From: Notospermus geniculatus
Lineage: Eukaryota; Nemertea; Pilidiophora; Heteronemertea; Lineidae
Length of the DNA stretch: 64,000 nt
Direction: 5' to 3'
Assembly (NCBI GenBank): GCA_002633025.1
Contig: NMRB01000312.1
Location: 58,797-122,796 of the forward strand
Positions 13,101 to 28,100 of this stretch are shown in pieces. A program made the translations under genes and the position numbers. Under the pieces are notes generated by a model. That model searched no databases. It was not told the origin of the DNA and was given only the letters and a program-made list of their open reading frames with translations. Position 1 is the stretch's first letter. Each line of letters begins with the position of its first letter.

Positions 13101-16100
13101 TGTGACTTAGAGTCGCAGATGTTTGTCTACACCTAGTATCAGTGATGATGAATCCATGGATTTAGTGCGTATAACAGCCAGTATTTCAGAATTGTATCAC
13201 CATTTATATAATTGGTGGTACGCAAACGTTTCACTCAAAACTGCTTTCAACAGCATCCCTAATCCTGAATATTGTCATCATAGCATTACTGCATTGTATG
13301 CCAGTTGAGTTACATGTAGAATATCATTTATTCGCTTTGAATAGTGCAACGATTCTGTTGAGAGCAACCCAGTGTGGCAGGAGTGGATATCCCCCCAGAT
13401 GTTGGTCTGGGTATAGTCATTTCCCACACACGATGGAGAATGTAAATATCCCGACACTAGGCTTTGTATTGGGACAATCATTCCTTTCAAACATGCCGTG
13501 GTTGCACCACAAAATGTTATCAAGATCGCACAGCAAAAACACAACTTTTTATGTCCTCTATTTCCCTGTTATGAGCAAGAGGATTAATGCACATAAATAT
13601 CACAATTTAAGCACAGTTTGCAAAGAATTACTTGAAGCAGATATCAGAGTCAGCAGACAAAACATGGCAGCTTGATCATGCAATAAGTTTGCCAGCCAGG
13701 TCACTTTGCAGCAATTCATAGCAACAGATAGGGATGGTTAACCAACCTCATTATTCTTACGCCCCGGCCTAGCTTACAGCAGTTTCTGCTACATTTGCAT
13801 TGAGCAAGTTTGCAGAGTCCTTCAATGGTTTAGCTGAATATTTTGTGTGTTTTATACTCTTGTATGTAAAAACCACAAGCGGTGGTGGGAAACACTGTGG
13901 TGGTGGGGGGAGGGAGGGGAGATTTCACTGTGCCTACTTCTGTGCTTTTCTATACATGTATCTGATGACTTCTAGTGACACAAACAGACCTCACCTCATT
14001 GCGAGTTTTGACACATGGACCAGTGCTCTCAAGAAGATACAACAGCCCGTCAGGCGTATCACACATTAGGAATCAAGAGCTGTTCATGTCCCATCAACGC
14101 CAAAAGTTGTAAATCCAGAAATTGTGACAATTCCAACTAATTTCTCTGAGAGATCACCACGTAATTGTAATTCCATCCCACTAATTGCTGATAGTAATCC
14201 AAAGTATATTTCAAACTTTGTGATGTTTACAATGCATTTTATTCAACTGTTTTCTGGGGCAATCATATCATGAACAGCTGCTGTCTGACTCGTGACGATC
14301 CAGGGCTGATGCACGTGTTTTATCATTATGATTAGTCTTGTGCATTGAGAGCCTGCCTCAACAGTACACCATTTGCACCATGCAAGTAGTGGTACTCTTT
14401 GAGTTTTACAAAATGGCAACCAGTTCAACAATCTGCTACGTCTTGACTATACATATAGACAACCGAGGAAGAGCCTACACTTACAGCCACAACAAACTAA
14501 AACTTATTAGTCCATATGGCATTAGCCTGAAAAAAATTCTGAACAGACTCTAATGTGGGGATGGACGGACCACATAAAGCAACAGAATTTGACATGCAGG
14601 GGTAAATTGTGACTCAGGTTAAACAAGCATGAATCTCACAGCTCAGAGGCTTTATAACATTGTTCGCCCATGCCCCTGGTAGCACAAAGAACAGTGGATA
14701 GCAAGCATGCAAAAAGTTTGCAATAAGCTACATAAGATGGCAAAATCCATCTGGTGCATGCAACAGAGGACACTACACTGCCACCAAATGAACGGAAAAC
14801 ATGCAAATGAGCAGCAGACAACATTAAATGACAGAACAGCCTTACACTTCCAGCTATCTTGACTAGGGTATTGTCAATTTCACTTTCAAACTCTACGATC
14901 TCATCCTTAAATTCCTAAAAACAACAGATTTATGACATGAAACAACTGTGTAATCATTGCCTGCAGCTCTAAAAATATCCTCTTCCCCCTCACCCACACG
15001 TAAAAATAGTCAAACAGACCCCTGTTTTTCCCGCTATGGCCAATAATAATTCCCATTGCACAACATTCATAGCTGCACATATAAATGTATAGTACTTCAC
15101 AATATCACCTCATACAATACTAAAGAAGCCCATACACCAGTGTACAGAGTTACAATACATCTAATACAGTATCACAATATCAAATAGCACCAAATTCTGC
15201 TGCCACTAATTTGACTATCACCACAACCACTGCCAGGAGAAACCACAGACCACACAAAACAAACGGTGAAACTTCACACAAAATCAAGTGAGGATCAGAC
15301 CGAATGGATATTAGATCATGATGAGGAATGCAAGTACCCGGTACGTGATTCCATGCATTATTTATCCCACCACAACCAAATGAAAATATGGTTTGAGGTG
15401 AGGTGGTTTGAGGTGATATATTTAGTCGTGTCTTGCTGTGTGAAAAGGCAAACTTGTTTCGTGTACTCACTCAAACCTGTGAAGTGAAGAGTTTTAAACT
15501 ACTTCCCAAAATTCACACACCAAAAATCTTGCTTACCGAAAATTTCTCAAGCTGGGAATGTTTCTCTTCCAAAGTCGACTGCAGATTGAAGTCCTTGACC
15601 TTGCGTTCCATCTCCTTGATCCACGCAGCGAGCTTCTCGTAACTGTCTTCGTAATGACCCCACTGCTCCAGACATTTATTCAAAGCTGATTCTGAGCCGT
15701 TCAACATGTTTGTATAGTCAGCCCAATCCTGTTTGAGACTTTCCACATCGCGATTGATCGTCTGCTTGCCAGCCGGGGCAGTCTCGGTCAACGTCTGCTC
15801 AGCCAGGGACACACATGCTTCAATCTTCTCTTCACCTTCTTGGTTACTCTTCAACAGGTCCTAGAATAACATTTATTAGTTCAAAAATTATATATTTTAT
15901 GCAAACTTCCAAGCTCTAGATGAGCAGTGCAGGGGTAAGCCAAGGAGAACCGGGCAGTACTCTCATGTCAGATGCCAACATAAATGTATGCTGGCATCCA
16001 CACAAACAGCTCTGCATAGATACAATATCATTATCCTGCCAGTGAGAAAGGAGCCACATTTTTTCCCATTTTTTGGTCAACTTTGCCCCAGGTGACACTG

Positions 16101-19100
16101 ACAAATCATCAGATCATCAAATCATCACCTCTGGGATCTCTTCTACATAGCGCCTGAGGAAGACCTCGATTGGGGTCGAAAATTTGCGAAATATTCAGAG
16201 ACGACTTTCCGATTTATTGTTTATTGACAAATCATCAGACACTCACACAGAGGGAAACCTAAACCTCAAACGAATTATTACTCCTCCAAGCCTGAACTGA
16301 CAACTCATGTACAGGAATTGATAGCATCTGCCAATTTCAGGCACCAAACCACAGTCAGAGTTACATGTAGGCCTATGGTAGTCCGAACTAGAACTAACCT
16401 TGAGTCGATCAAGCCTGTTCTGTATAGCATGCTTATCGCCAGCCACATCATTACACATGGCCGCCCGATCTTTCATCAAATTCAACCAATCGCTAGCCGT
16501 CTGGAATGAGTCATGGAACTGTTGGTGGTGCAGGACCTGCCGCTCTGAATTGTGGATCGAATCCTTTGCCATGGATTTGAGGTTCTCGTACTTCGAGCTG
16601 ACGTCGTGGATGAATTTGGAGAGTTTCTCACTCGGTGCTCCCTGCTGGAGATTCTGGGCCTTCTCAATGGCAGCATCCACGACTCGGTGGTGTGAGTTGA
16701 TATCTTGCAGTGAAGCCTAGAATTATACATTTTGATCATCAGTCTTTTTGCTTTTGTTTGTACACAAACCACAATAGACAAGTAACAGAAGCAAGGGTAG
16801 AAAGGCAAACTAAAGACAAGACTTACTCTTCTCTGATGGAGCTGTTCCCGTTTCTCCACCAGTGTGTTCTTCAGTTCAGTATCATTCACCATCATCTCTT
16901 CAGTGTCATTGATCCACTTGACGAGCTGGTCCTGAGTCTCCGAATACGACTCCAGCTGGTTCAGATACGACTCGAACTTCCGTGATGCGTCATTCAAGCC
17001 GTTGAGGAGGTGATCCCAGTCCTCTTTCGCCATGCGTAGCTCCTGACGAATCTTCTCCCTGCCAGGTGCAGCGGTGTCTGGGTACAGTTTCTCACCGGTC
17101 TCAATGGCCGCATTCAGCTTCATCAATCCGTGTTCCTTCTCCGTCATCAGACTCTGGACGACCTGTTTTTTCTCTTCAATGGCTTCCTTGTCGCCAGAGG
17201 TTTCCGCACAGTCATCGAGTTTCTCTTCGGCTCCAGCCAGCCAATCAACAAAGACGTGGTAGTTGTCATCGTAATGGATGTGATCGCCGACGTAGCGATC
17301 CCATTTGGTGATCAGTTCCTGGAGTGGAAAGACAGATTGCAGCAGGTCAGGCAAATAGCATCAAAAGAGCCAAATAAAACAAGCCAAAGATTGGATAGGT
17401 CACTGATGTACATGTATGCATGCACATGTAGTACCGGTACCTATATTTCAGCTAATACCCAACACTCAGTTGTAGGTGTAATTCCTACACATTGTCAGCA
17501 TACCTTGACAGTGTTCAGCAGTGCATGGTATCTGTTCGTGAGCTGCATGACGTAAGTATTCAAACGAGCATCCGATGTTTCATCCATCAGGGCCTGGGCC
17601 TTGTTTTGGAACACATAGACGTCTGCTTCCTTTGCGATGATCTCTTCCTTCAAAGCCTTGAACCTCTCCACCTGCTCTTGTTTTTCTTTCAAGGTCGACT
17701 TCAACTCGTAATCTCGTGTTTTGTGTTCCATATTCTTGATCCACGTCGACAAAGCATCGTAGCTGTCGTCGTAATCTTGCCACAGGCTCAGCGTCTTCTC
17801 CAGACTTGATCTGGCTTCGTTGATCATTTCTGTACAGACAGCCATTTCAGATTCGACACCGTCAATGTCACGTTTTAGAATCTCCTTGCCTGGTTTAGAG
17901 GTGTTTGGATCAACTTTCTTCATGCAGTCATTGAGATGACTCAGCTTCGTCTGACTCTCCTTCTTCAAATTGTCAACATCCTGAAATTTCAAATGGAACA
18001 TTTTGTTTGATTTTGACCAATATCTTCAGTGCAAACTAACTTTTAATCAGTGAATAGTTTCCTAGGCTCTTCAAAGTTCACACTTTTGTGTGCTTTTTAC
18101 CATAAACTAAGCAACGGAAATATAAGTCAAATATGTGTGGCGGTCTAGGAAAACCTGGTGGATGTCGCTGAATGATCAACAAGGGCTGTCAGATCGCCTG
18201 TGCACTGATCTACTACTGTTTACCTGTTACATGCACGTAGTACATTTCAGCTATTGAAATTTGCAGGTTCACCAAGGCCATTAACACTTTCCTCAAATGC
18301 GACATCCGCCGGGTTTTCCTAGACCGCCACACATATTTGACTACAATCAACATTCAACATACTACAGCCTATGAAGGACTTTAACAATGCTAGCAAAAAC
18401 AGAGTGATTTGGACCCAGAAATTCAAAAAAAATTACACCCAACACACCTTGAGGCGATCTAATCTGATCTGAACAGTATGTTTGTCGCCGGATGTGTCAG
18501 AGCAAGCAGCTGCCCTCTCCTTCAGAATGTTCAAAGAATCCAAGCAATCCTGGTGTGTATCTTGATACGCCTGATGCTCATTCACGTTCTGTTCATACTT
18601 CTGCTGGAGGCCCCTGGATGTGTCGCACAACTGGGCGTACATCTTGGTCATGTTTGTTACCAAATCCTTAACCCTCGGGTCAGAGGTGGCTTGTACCAAA
18701 GCATGGGCCTTGTCAGTCAGAGCATCCGCCAGGTGCCGATGTGAGAGAATATCCTGGTGTAGGACTTTGTGGTTCTGGAACTGGGTCTTTTTCTCCGGCA
18801 GCGTTGCATGGAGTTCGTCTGTCAGGTTCATCTTCTCCTGAGTCTCACTGATCCATTTGCAGAACTGGTCATAGCTGTCGTCGTAAGTGGACCACTGGTG
18901 GATGCATGTGTCAAGTTTGTGCTGGGTGTCGGAGATCTGGTCACAGAAACCATCCCACTGCTCCCGTAATGACCTGGAGAAGAAGAAGGCACTCAATATA
19001 AACTTGAGAAATGAGCAACATATGAGTTGTTACCAATATCTTTCGGGGAGTGTGAATCAAGGAAAGAATGTAACCGATTGAAAATTACCAGGGTTCGTCT

Positions 19101-22100
19101 GCATAAAACATCTTAAGTGTAAAATTTCCCTTAAACTACAGTTCCAAACAAAAGATAAGGGAAAGTTTACACTTAAGATGTTTTAGGCCCCTGTTCCCTA
19201 AACAAATAGAGGTCCTCAAGTCCTCCTCCCCTGAAAGAGGCTTCCTGAAATACAAGAAAGGGTAATTAATTACCTGAGTTCTTGTCGAATCTGATCACGC
19301 CCAAACACAGCTGTATTGGGATAGAGTCGTTCCCCAGATTCTACCGTCTGGTGAATACGTGAGATGCCACCATCTTTCTCCAGGGCGATATCGTGTAGTT
19401 TTGTCTGACGTTCTTCAATGGCCTGTTTATCGCCAGTTGTATCCATGCAGGCAATCTGGCTCTGCTGAAGTCCATTCAGCCAATCAGATGTTGATTCGTA
19501 GTTTTCGACGTACACCTGATGTTCACGGACAAAATCTTCCCATTTTGTGATGACATCCTGAAACGTAGAGGCTAGGTGTATAGGTGCATTTACACTTCAG
19601 TGGTGTTGTCGATGCCGAGTCGGTTTACACCACTCAGTCGCTTTGCCGTCCAACAATGTTGGACAATGAACAATCCAGGTTGAGCAACACTCAACTTCAA
19701 CATTGATCAACAGTTGCAGATGACAAGCAATGTTGCTCAACTACCTTTAGAAATCACGAAAGGTACGGTATCATGATAGAGTCTCAGAATGTTGAAGATT
19801 TTGGAGATGACCGTTACAAGCGGTCTGAACACTAACCTTGACGTTATTCTTGAGTGTCTGGTAGCGACCATTCAGCTGACTGGCGTAAGTGGCCAGGCGA
19901 GATTCGCTACCCTTCAGGTGGTTAGCCTTGTCATTGAGCTCATCAAAGTCAGACTGTCTGCTCAGGATATCCTGCTGAAGTGCCTGTAACCAGCAAAAGA
20001 TTCTCATCAATGATGTGGCAATACTTTCGTTGTATCAACAACCAAAAGCTGAATATAATCTACAGTGAAATGTAGGCTTAACGCCTCATATTTCAAGCAG
20101 TAGTGACAAGCTATTTTAGATACCCATCAACAGAGCTAACAGCTACCCTTATATATTCACACTCCATCATATTCGAGATTCTTACCTTAAATTTCTCAAC
20201 CTGATCCATCTTTTCTGGCAGCGTCGACATGAGCTCGTGGTCACGGATCTGCACCTCCAAATCCCTAATCCAATGGTTCAGGTTCTCATAAGTATCATCA
20301 TAGTCTTGCAGAGAATTCAAAGTTGCTTCCAAATTAACTCTGGCATCTGATGATTTGAATTTAAACTGGTCGCAATCAGACTCCAGGAGCTCTAACTCTT
20401 TACGGATGACTACTTGACCATCTGAAGCAGTCTGGGGAAGAGTCTTGGTGCCCTCTTCTTTGGCAACATTAATCTTGGCCTCGCCCTCTTCAAGGGAGAT
20501 CGTGAGATCCTACAAATGAGAAGCAGACATACAGTTTCAACACACCAACTACTGTAAAGCAGGAAAATTTCGTGTGCAGGAAATTTTCGCGAGTGTATGA
20601 GTCGCCAAAATTTCCTGTCGCGAATATGAGTACACGCAAGTGATACATACGGTCCGTGAAAAAAAACTGAAAAAATGGCTGAGACTCGCGAAAATATCCT
20701 GCCGCGAAAATGTCTATAATTCTTGATTCGTGAAAATTTCCAGCCGCGAAATTATCTTGCTTTACAGTACGGTATCATCCAAGAACATGACAACAGTCTA
20801 CATGTACAAAGACAGAAGCATAAAGACAGCCCTCGGCACACAAGAGGTCCACTTTTTCCAAAGATCTGCATGAAGGGTCAATTTTCAAGGAAAAAATCTC
20901 TCAAATGTGCCTTGCAAGGATCACAAAAATTTCCTCGAAGGATCACAAAACTTTCCTAGCCAATAGGAATCTTACCTGTATTCTATCCAGCCTATTCTGC
21001 AAGGTGTGTTTATCAGTAGCGCCATCTGTGCACGTATCGAGCCGGTCAGATATTGAATGTAGCCAGTCGCGTGCCTGGTGGTAACTATCCTGATAGCTCT
21101 GGTGCTGGGATACGTAAGTCTCACAGAGTTTGACATTTTCCTAAGAAGATGGATCACAAAACTTAGTAAGGAGTAAACAAAGAGCTTGAACATATATCTT
21201 CTTTCTCAAATATCCACCCATTCCTAGACTCAGGCGTCAGATGAATTTTACTGCAAGGGAGTATTTGGACAAGTGATCTATGAGCAACAGGACTCTATGC
21301 GATTTAAACTTCAGAACACGGCCAAGGGCAATAGACAAGAAACAGCTGGCCTCAGCAAGACTCGGACCCAGTGAGGTTTACAAACCACCAAGAAAGCAGA
21401 GAACAGCCAAGGTTTAGGTGTAAGCTCGCTATGTGTTCTCCAGGACATGTTTGGGAAAACAATTTAATTGGCACAGTGGGATTCCCAATACCGGTACATC
21501 TGTCCACCACATCCTATCAATCGTTGTGACAAAGAACAATACATGTGTTGACAATTTTTCAGAATCAATCAGTGAACAATATATTGGTGAACAAAGTCTC
21601 AGTCTTCTCTTGCTTTTCTGCAACTAGTCACTACCATCGAGACAAGCGAGCCAATAATCTCCCAACTTACCTTTCCAGTATCGCAGAGTTTTTTATATCG
21701 GGTTTTTACTTGTTCCATCCTGTGTGCAACATTAGGCACAGCAAGGGTCTCGGCTTTGTCAGAGACATTATCTATGATTGTCTCATGGGATAGGATGTCT
21801 TGGTATTGGTTCTGAAATGTACTAAGCGGTCAATGCATGGTATATCAACAAGGTCACCCCAACGGCATGAGGCATTACAGCAATTTAAAAGCATTATTCA
21901 CAACCAAAAGCATTGGCAAGGGAAATGAATACAACAGCAAGGAAGGTGAATTCAAATCAGTAAAGTAAGGCGCACTAAACAACTTTGAAAGTACAATGTA
22001 TATGTATCAATGAATCAACACTGCCAGGTGAAGTGGCACTCCCAGTTGCTCTCCAATCAGACGATAACTTTGTTCCTTGTCCAGTGATGAATGTTGTGAT

Positions 22101-25100
22101 GTGACTTAATTTCAAATCCATGTGTTCGACTCGAGAACTACATATATGTATGAAATATATTTTGTTATGTGCAGAAAAAAAAACACCACAAAACACTAGA
22201 ATGAATTCACCTGAATAGTTTTTATAAACTTCGCAAAAAAATAAGATGTCAGTCCCTCAAAAAGAACTGATTTCGTGTGGAAGTGTTTGAGATTTGTGTG
22301 GAAATGATTTGGGTGATGTTTCATGCAGTATGTCACCAACTTAAATTGTGCAACCACATCAAGTTACATGTATGTCTAATTTACAAAGAGTTTGTGGCAT
22401 AGAAAACAGTGGTGAAGACATCAGTGAAATCAAGTACTTTGATGGGAAAAAGGTAATTTTGTGAGCAGAAAAAACTCAAACCTCAGGATGTGAAGGTGCA
22501 AACATGTGAACATGTAATGTACATTTGGTGTGGGGTAGAAGGCAGGAACAAGGTCAAGGTCAAAAGGTCAGGAGAACAACAGAAAGGTCAAATACCCTGT
22601 AATGCTGAAGCATTGATTTCTTCTCTGGAAGTGTGTCCTTGGCCTCCACCAAGGTCAACTGGTTCTGTTCCATCGTGTCCAGCCACTTCGCCAACAGGTC
22701 AAAACTGTCGTCATATGACGTCCACTGCATCAATTGTGTTTCTAAGTCACGTTGGGTTTCATTCAGATCGTCGGCAAAGGTCTCCCAAGAATCACGCAAG
22801 TTACGGAGCTCTTGGCGGATGATTTCCCGGCCATCTGCAGCAGTTGTTGGGTACAGTTTTTCCCCTGACTCAATGGCACTGTTGAACTTGGCCATGCCAA
22901 CCTCCTTGTTGTGGACCATGTCCTGCAATCACAAGATTCGAGAAAATGTACCAAAGTACCGTATTAATGATGTCATGCATCCACTTTTCAGAAGTAAGGC
23001 AAGTAATATCTTATTATTGACAACCACCTCCAGTAGAACCTTTACTGTCAAAGAGACTTACCCTCAGACAAATTTTCTACATTTTCCAACAAATTTAGTG
23101 CTGACAGGTGCCATTCCTACCACAATGCCTCTCTAATAGCCTACAAGATGTGCAATAGTTACCTTGACCGCATCAAGTTTTGCCTGAATGGCTTCACGGT
23201 CACCAGTGGGGTCCTTGCACGAATTCAGACGGTCCTTGGCCATTTTCACCCAATCAGAGGACGACTTGTAATTTTCTGCATAATTTTCATGGTCTTGACA
23301 ATTCTGCTCAAACTTTTCAATGAAATCCTGCAAGGAAACAGATAGAAATCAATAAATTCCTTGATTTTAAGAGATGGCGTAATCCTGTCTCGGAGAAGAA
23401 CCTAAACAAACCTGTCAACATCAAGAGCTTGTATTTCCGCGGCGACAATCTGACAACGTCTCCCGCAAATACACATGAATGAGGAGGGCCTAATATCCCC
23501 TTGACAACACACTTTACCCATAGTATGGGACATTTTATTGAATCACACAGTAGCCACACACACGGCCTTACCTTCATATTTCCAGACAAGTTCCCGTATC
23601 TGGTGTTGAGCTGACTGGCATATGTGGAAACCCTCTGGTCATGAGTGGTAGCTGTGATTTCATTCGCTTGCTTCATGATGTCATCCACTTCTGATTTGTG
23701 CCCCATCACATCTTGGCCTAGTTTCTGTAAAGAGGTAAAATGATTTATGAAATAAGTTCATTATAAAGTAATTTCTACAGAATCACTTCAAGATGCCACT
23801 GATATCAACACTGGACATCACATCTGTTAGCCCAACCCAACACACACACATTAGTATGACTCTAAACTGTGTAATTTTTTTCAGTTCTAATTTTTTTCTT
23901 GAAAAAAAATCGCAAAAAAAAGGATTTGACACACAAGGTTCAAGACGTAATATAACGTCCTACGCACTGTGCAGCACCATTTCCTTGTAAGGCGTACTAT
24001 TACGCCCTACGCAAGCTCTGATCCTCGGGTGTTTTCAGGGATTCCCCCGATTTCATAATGACGTAATATGACATCCTACCCAGTTAAGGGGCCAGTGCCC
24101 TTCCTCGGGACAAGACCTGGACTGACTGAACTGGATCAGAAACTAGCCAATTAGACCTCAACATTACCGATTAACCACTACAGACCCAACCATCGCCAGC
24201 TTTGTGTCCCATACCTTGAACTTATCCAGCTGTTCCTTCTTGCTTTTGAGGTCAGGTTTGAGGTTGGAGTCCGAGCGGACTGTCATCTCTGTATCCTTCA
24301 ACCACTGAGACAAATCCTCGTTCAGTGCATCGTACTCCTTGAACTGGTCCATAGCATTTTCGAGCTCAAATCTGAGTAAATGAAAGAGCCAGAACGCCCG
24401 TAAGCAATATTGAAACAGAAGTCAAAAGACCATGTACCATCATACACTCGCATAGAACTTCATCAGCACAGAACTGACAGAGGCAAAATATTTTCATGGC
24501 TGAATGCAAAACAAAAGAGGTGACTGCATGTGGCTACCTGGAGCCCCAAAAACGTACAACTGGAATAGTATTTTGAGCAGCCAAATATTGCTCCGTATAC
24601 CAGTAATTGGCTTTCAGATCAACCCATCATGATCTGATTTGCAACAGCTTCATGCAATCCACACAGTTCTGATTACCAAGCAAAGCAAAATTTGCTTACT
24701 TTGTGGCCTTGATACTGTCAACAAAGTCCTTCCAGGATTCCTGACAAGTTAACGTCTGCTCATCAATCAGGTTGGCCTTCTCTGGTGGCAAGATAGACTT
24801 CAGCAGACGTGCTTTCTCACCCAGCAGTTCCGTCTTGCCCTCTCCGTCTCCAAGGTTATCCAAAAGTTCCTGTAAGAATAGGGAATGCAACCATAACCTT
24901 TTCCTAGAATACTAGTAACATACACACTCTTTCAGAAAAGGAAGCGTGATCATTCTATTCCGTTTATTTATACAAGGATGATGAACCATGTACAACAAGC
25001 GGACATACGCCATAGAATGGAATGTTTTCTCTGCTGAGCACTTGGAGACAATGCTTAGTATGCTTGAACCCCAGTGTTGGCAAGGAACCTTAAAGCCCCA

Positions 25101-28100
25101 CTGTATTGAATGTGAAAAACGCAAATCATCGCCGCGATTCTCGGACGACGTCACGACGTCAGTGTAGTGTAAAATGTACTACGCTCTGTCAGAATACATT
25201 AGAGCTCTCCCTGCAGTGTTTTCCAATGCGTGCTGAAAACTAGGCCTTGATTCTGTGAAGTGCGTATCAGGCAAGCATTTTGGGGACCTTACCGAGGCTA
25301 TGGGACCTCTATGTGCACTCTCCTAACGTTTTGAAAATATCGTAAAATTCAATACTGTGGGGCTTTAATTTGCAATCTGTCAGTTGGAATGCTTACATTG
25401 ATGGTGGCCAACTTGGCCTCAATGCTGTACTTGTCGCCAGAGACATCACTGCACCAAGCAACCTTCTCTTTGGCAGCATTCAACCATCGCTGCTGGTCAT
25501 GCTGCGCCTCCTGGTGTTGCTGCTCCAAAGCAGTCTCGAGCCCCTCGCCGACTTTCTCAGCACGCTGCATGGTGTTGTCGTACTTTTTGGCGAGGACGGT
25601 GCCATCTTTTGCCAGGGCCTGAGCTTCAGTGGCCATGTCGTACTCGGTGTTGAGGGAGGTGAGATCGCCCTGCAGTTCTGCAAGTCTGTCTTCATCCTTC
25701 TTAAGTTTTTCTTGGATTCCCTATAAATTACAAAGTATGAATCAGTCACAACTTGAAACAGAATTTAATACATGTACTTCAGATCCATAATTGGAATCCA
25801 GCTCATTTACTTCTGGGATCTCTACTAGAAAGTGCCTGAGGAAGACCCCGGTTGGGGTCGAAAATTTGCGAAATTCGGAGACAACTTTATGTTTACTATC
25901 ATTTTGTGCATCATTTTTTGTGCTATATGTTGGATAACTTGAAACGGAAATCACAGCTTGCACACAAATCAACTTCATTAAGTGGCCATGGCACCACGGC
26001 ACGTTCCTTCCAGAGAGTCACTGAGGTTCGCTACAAATCACATCCCTACAGTAACACCCACCTTGGCTTTTGTAAGTCGTTCAGCAATTTCCTCTGGCGT
26101 ACCCGAGAGGTCATCACACTTTGCCAGCTCCTCACGAGCTTTGGTGATCTGATCATTCAACTCATCCATCTCGTCAGTAATACTGTTCCTTCTCTGGGTG
26201 TAGTCTTCAACCTTGTCTTCCAGGGTCTCAGCAACATCTTGAGCCTTGCTGAATTTGTCTTCAATCTGTGCGAGTAGTTCTTTCAAGGGTTCGACTTCTT
26301 TGCCACCACCGAGTGCTTCAAGTTCTGAAATCTTTGCTCGGAGCTGTTCAGCCTTTTCTGCATAGTATGGTAGTTCACCCTGTGAGAGAAGTTAAGGATG
26401 TAAAGCACAGAGCAACAAACTAAGACAGTGTGATACCATGACCAATCGAAGAAAGGTTGAGGAACATTGAATTTTGACAGGTTGCCCAAGTGAAAGGCAA
26501 CCATCTTGAAAAATTTCAGATTCTTCAAGTGCTAAACACAGAAACATATGGGGCCATATTCATAAAGGGTGTTTAAGACTTAGACGCGTGTAACTTCACT
26601 AAATGCACACACTTCCACCATGCATTTGACGAAGTTACACGCGTCTTAACTCTTAAACACCCTTTATGAATATGGCCCATGAAGGCAGATATGCAGTATT
26701 AAACCAACCTTGTATTTCTTCACTTTCCCTTCCACACTGACAACATCGTCGAACTTGGCTTCGCTGTCCTCGAGTTTCCCCACAGTGCCATCAAGCCAGT
26801 TGTTGAGTTCTTCTTGCGCAGCGTTGATCTGATCCCAATAGGACACCTGAGAGTCCAGGTTTTCCTTATTTTCTGCAATTTTCTGAACAGAGACAAGTAA
26901 CAAGTCAAGACACACGTATCACTATTTACATTAACCTGAAGAATTGAACAGATTAGTAGACATATATGAGGATCAGGGGTAGTACTTGGTTTGTTCAACT
27001 TCCAGCTGGACCCTCTCTACGAGTGGCAATAGAGTGACTCATTTCGCCCACAACTGCAGCTACCACTATCATTATCAGGGCAGCTAGTGAAGCCATTTTT
27101 GACGCTCCTCACAAATGAAGGCGGTGACATACTGGTGCGTAAGCAACGCGTCGGAAAGCGTTCAACCAATCAGGGAGGCGGTAACACGGACCGAAACACC
27201 TACCAAAGAATCTGATTGGCAGGACGCGCCAGTCTGTCACTGCCTTAAATCTGATGTGTGAATACACCACTTGCCCCTAATCCTCGGAACACAAAAATTG
27301 ATGGGTAACTTTTAACTTTATATGGTTAACATTGTTTACGGATATTGAGGAAGTATTTTTTGGGTGGTTGAATAGAATGATGGGAGGGGAACTGGCACAA
27401 GACTGTTTCAAAGTAAGTTGAGTGTATTAAAGACACATGCTCTGAATAAAATTCATATGAGTATGGATGTATCATATGACCTTTAGTTATGACTGATATG
27501 ATCCCATCACCATAGACTGTGAGCGAGGAATGGTCAAATTTCTATATACAGGTTTTATCATACCAGAACCAACATTAAATTTCGGTTGTCATATTTTACA
27601 GATTTTTGTAGGAATATTTGAAGGACAGGATCAGGAAGCCTAGTCTTTCACAAACTGAGAGCAAATTTGGTGGGGAATTCTGCCGAGTAATCATTTCTGG
27701 TAGAAAGATTAATTTCTAACTTAGGGTCTTACTGGTATTGAGAACAGGAGATGTCAAATGTGCTGGTCAAGTTTGCTCTTTAGTTTGAAAAGACCTATTG
27801 GAAGGAAATTATGAGGGAAAGTTTGAATCTACTGTAGAACATGGACTTGACAAAATCCATCCCACTAAACTTTCCTCTTCAGAACTTTTCATTCTAAGAA
27901 ATTAGGACACTCATCAGATTCATCCTACTCATAAATAATTTTTGACAGCCAAATGAAATTATTTTGGAAAATAAAAGACTAAAATAGATCCTGATCAGAA
28001 GAAGCATCTTTATCAACAATTGATAAAAACTGGAGGACTTTTTGACATATTGGTCCATGAAAAGAAGCTGACAGTTGCAAAACTTAAAGATTTCAAATAC

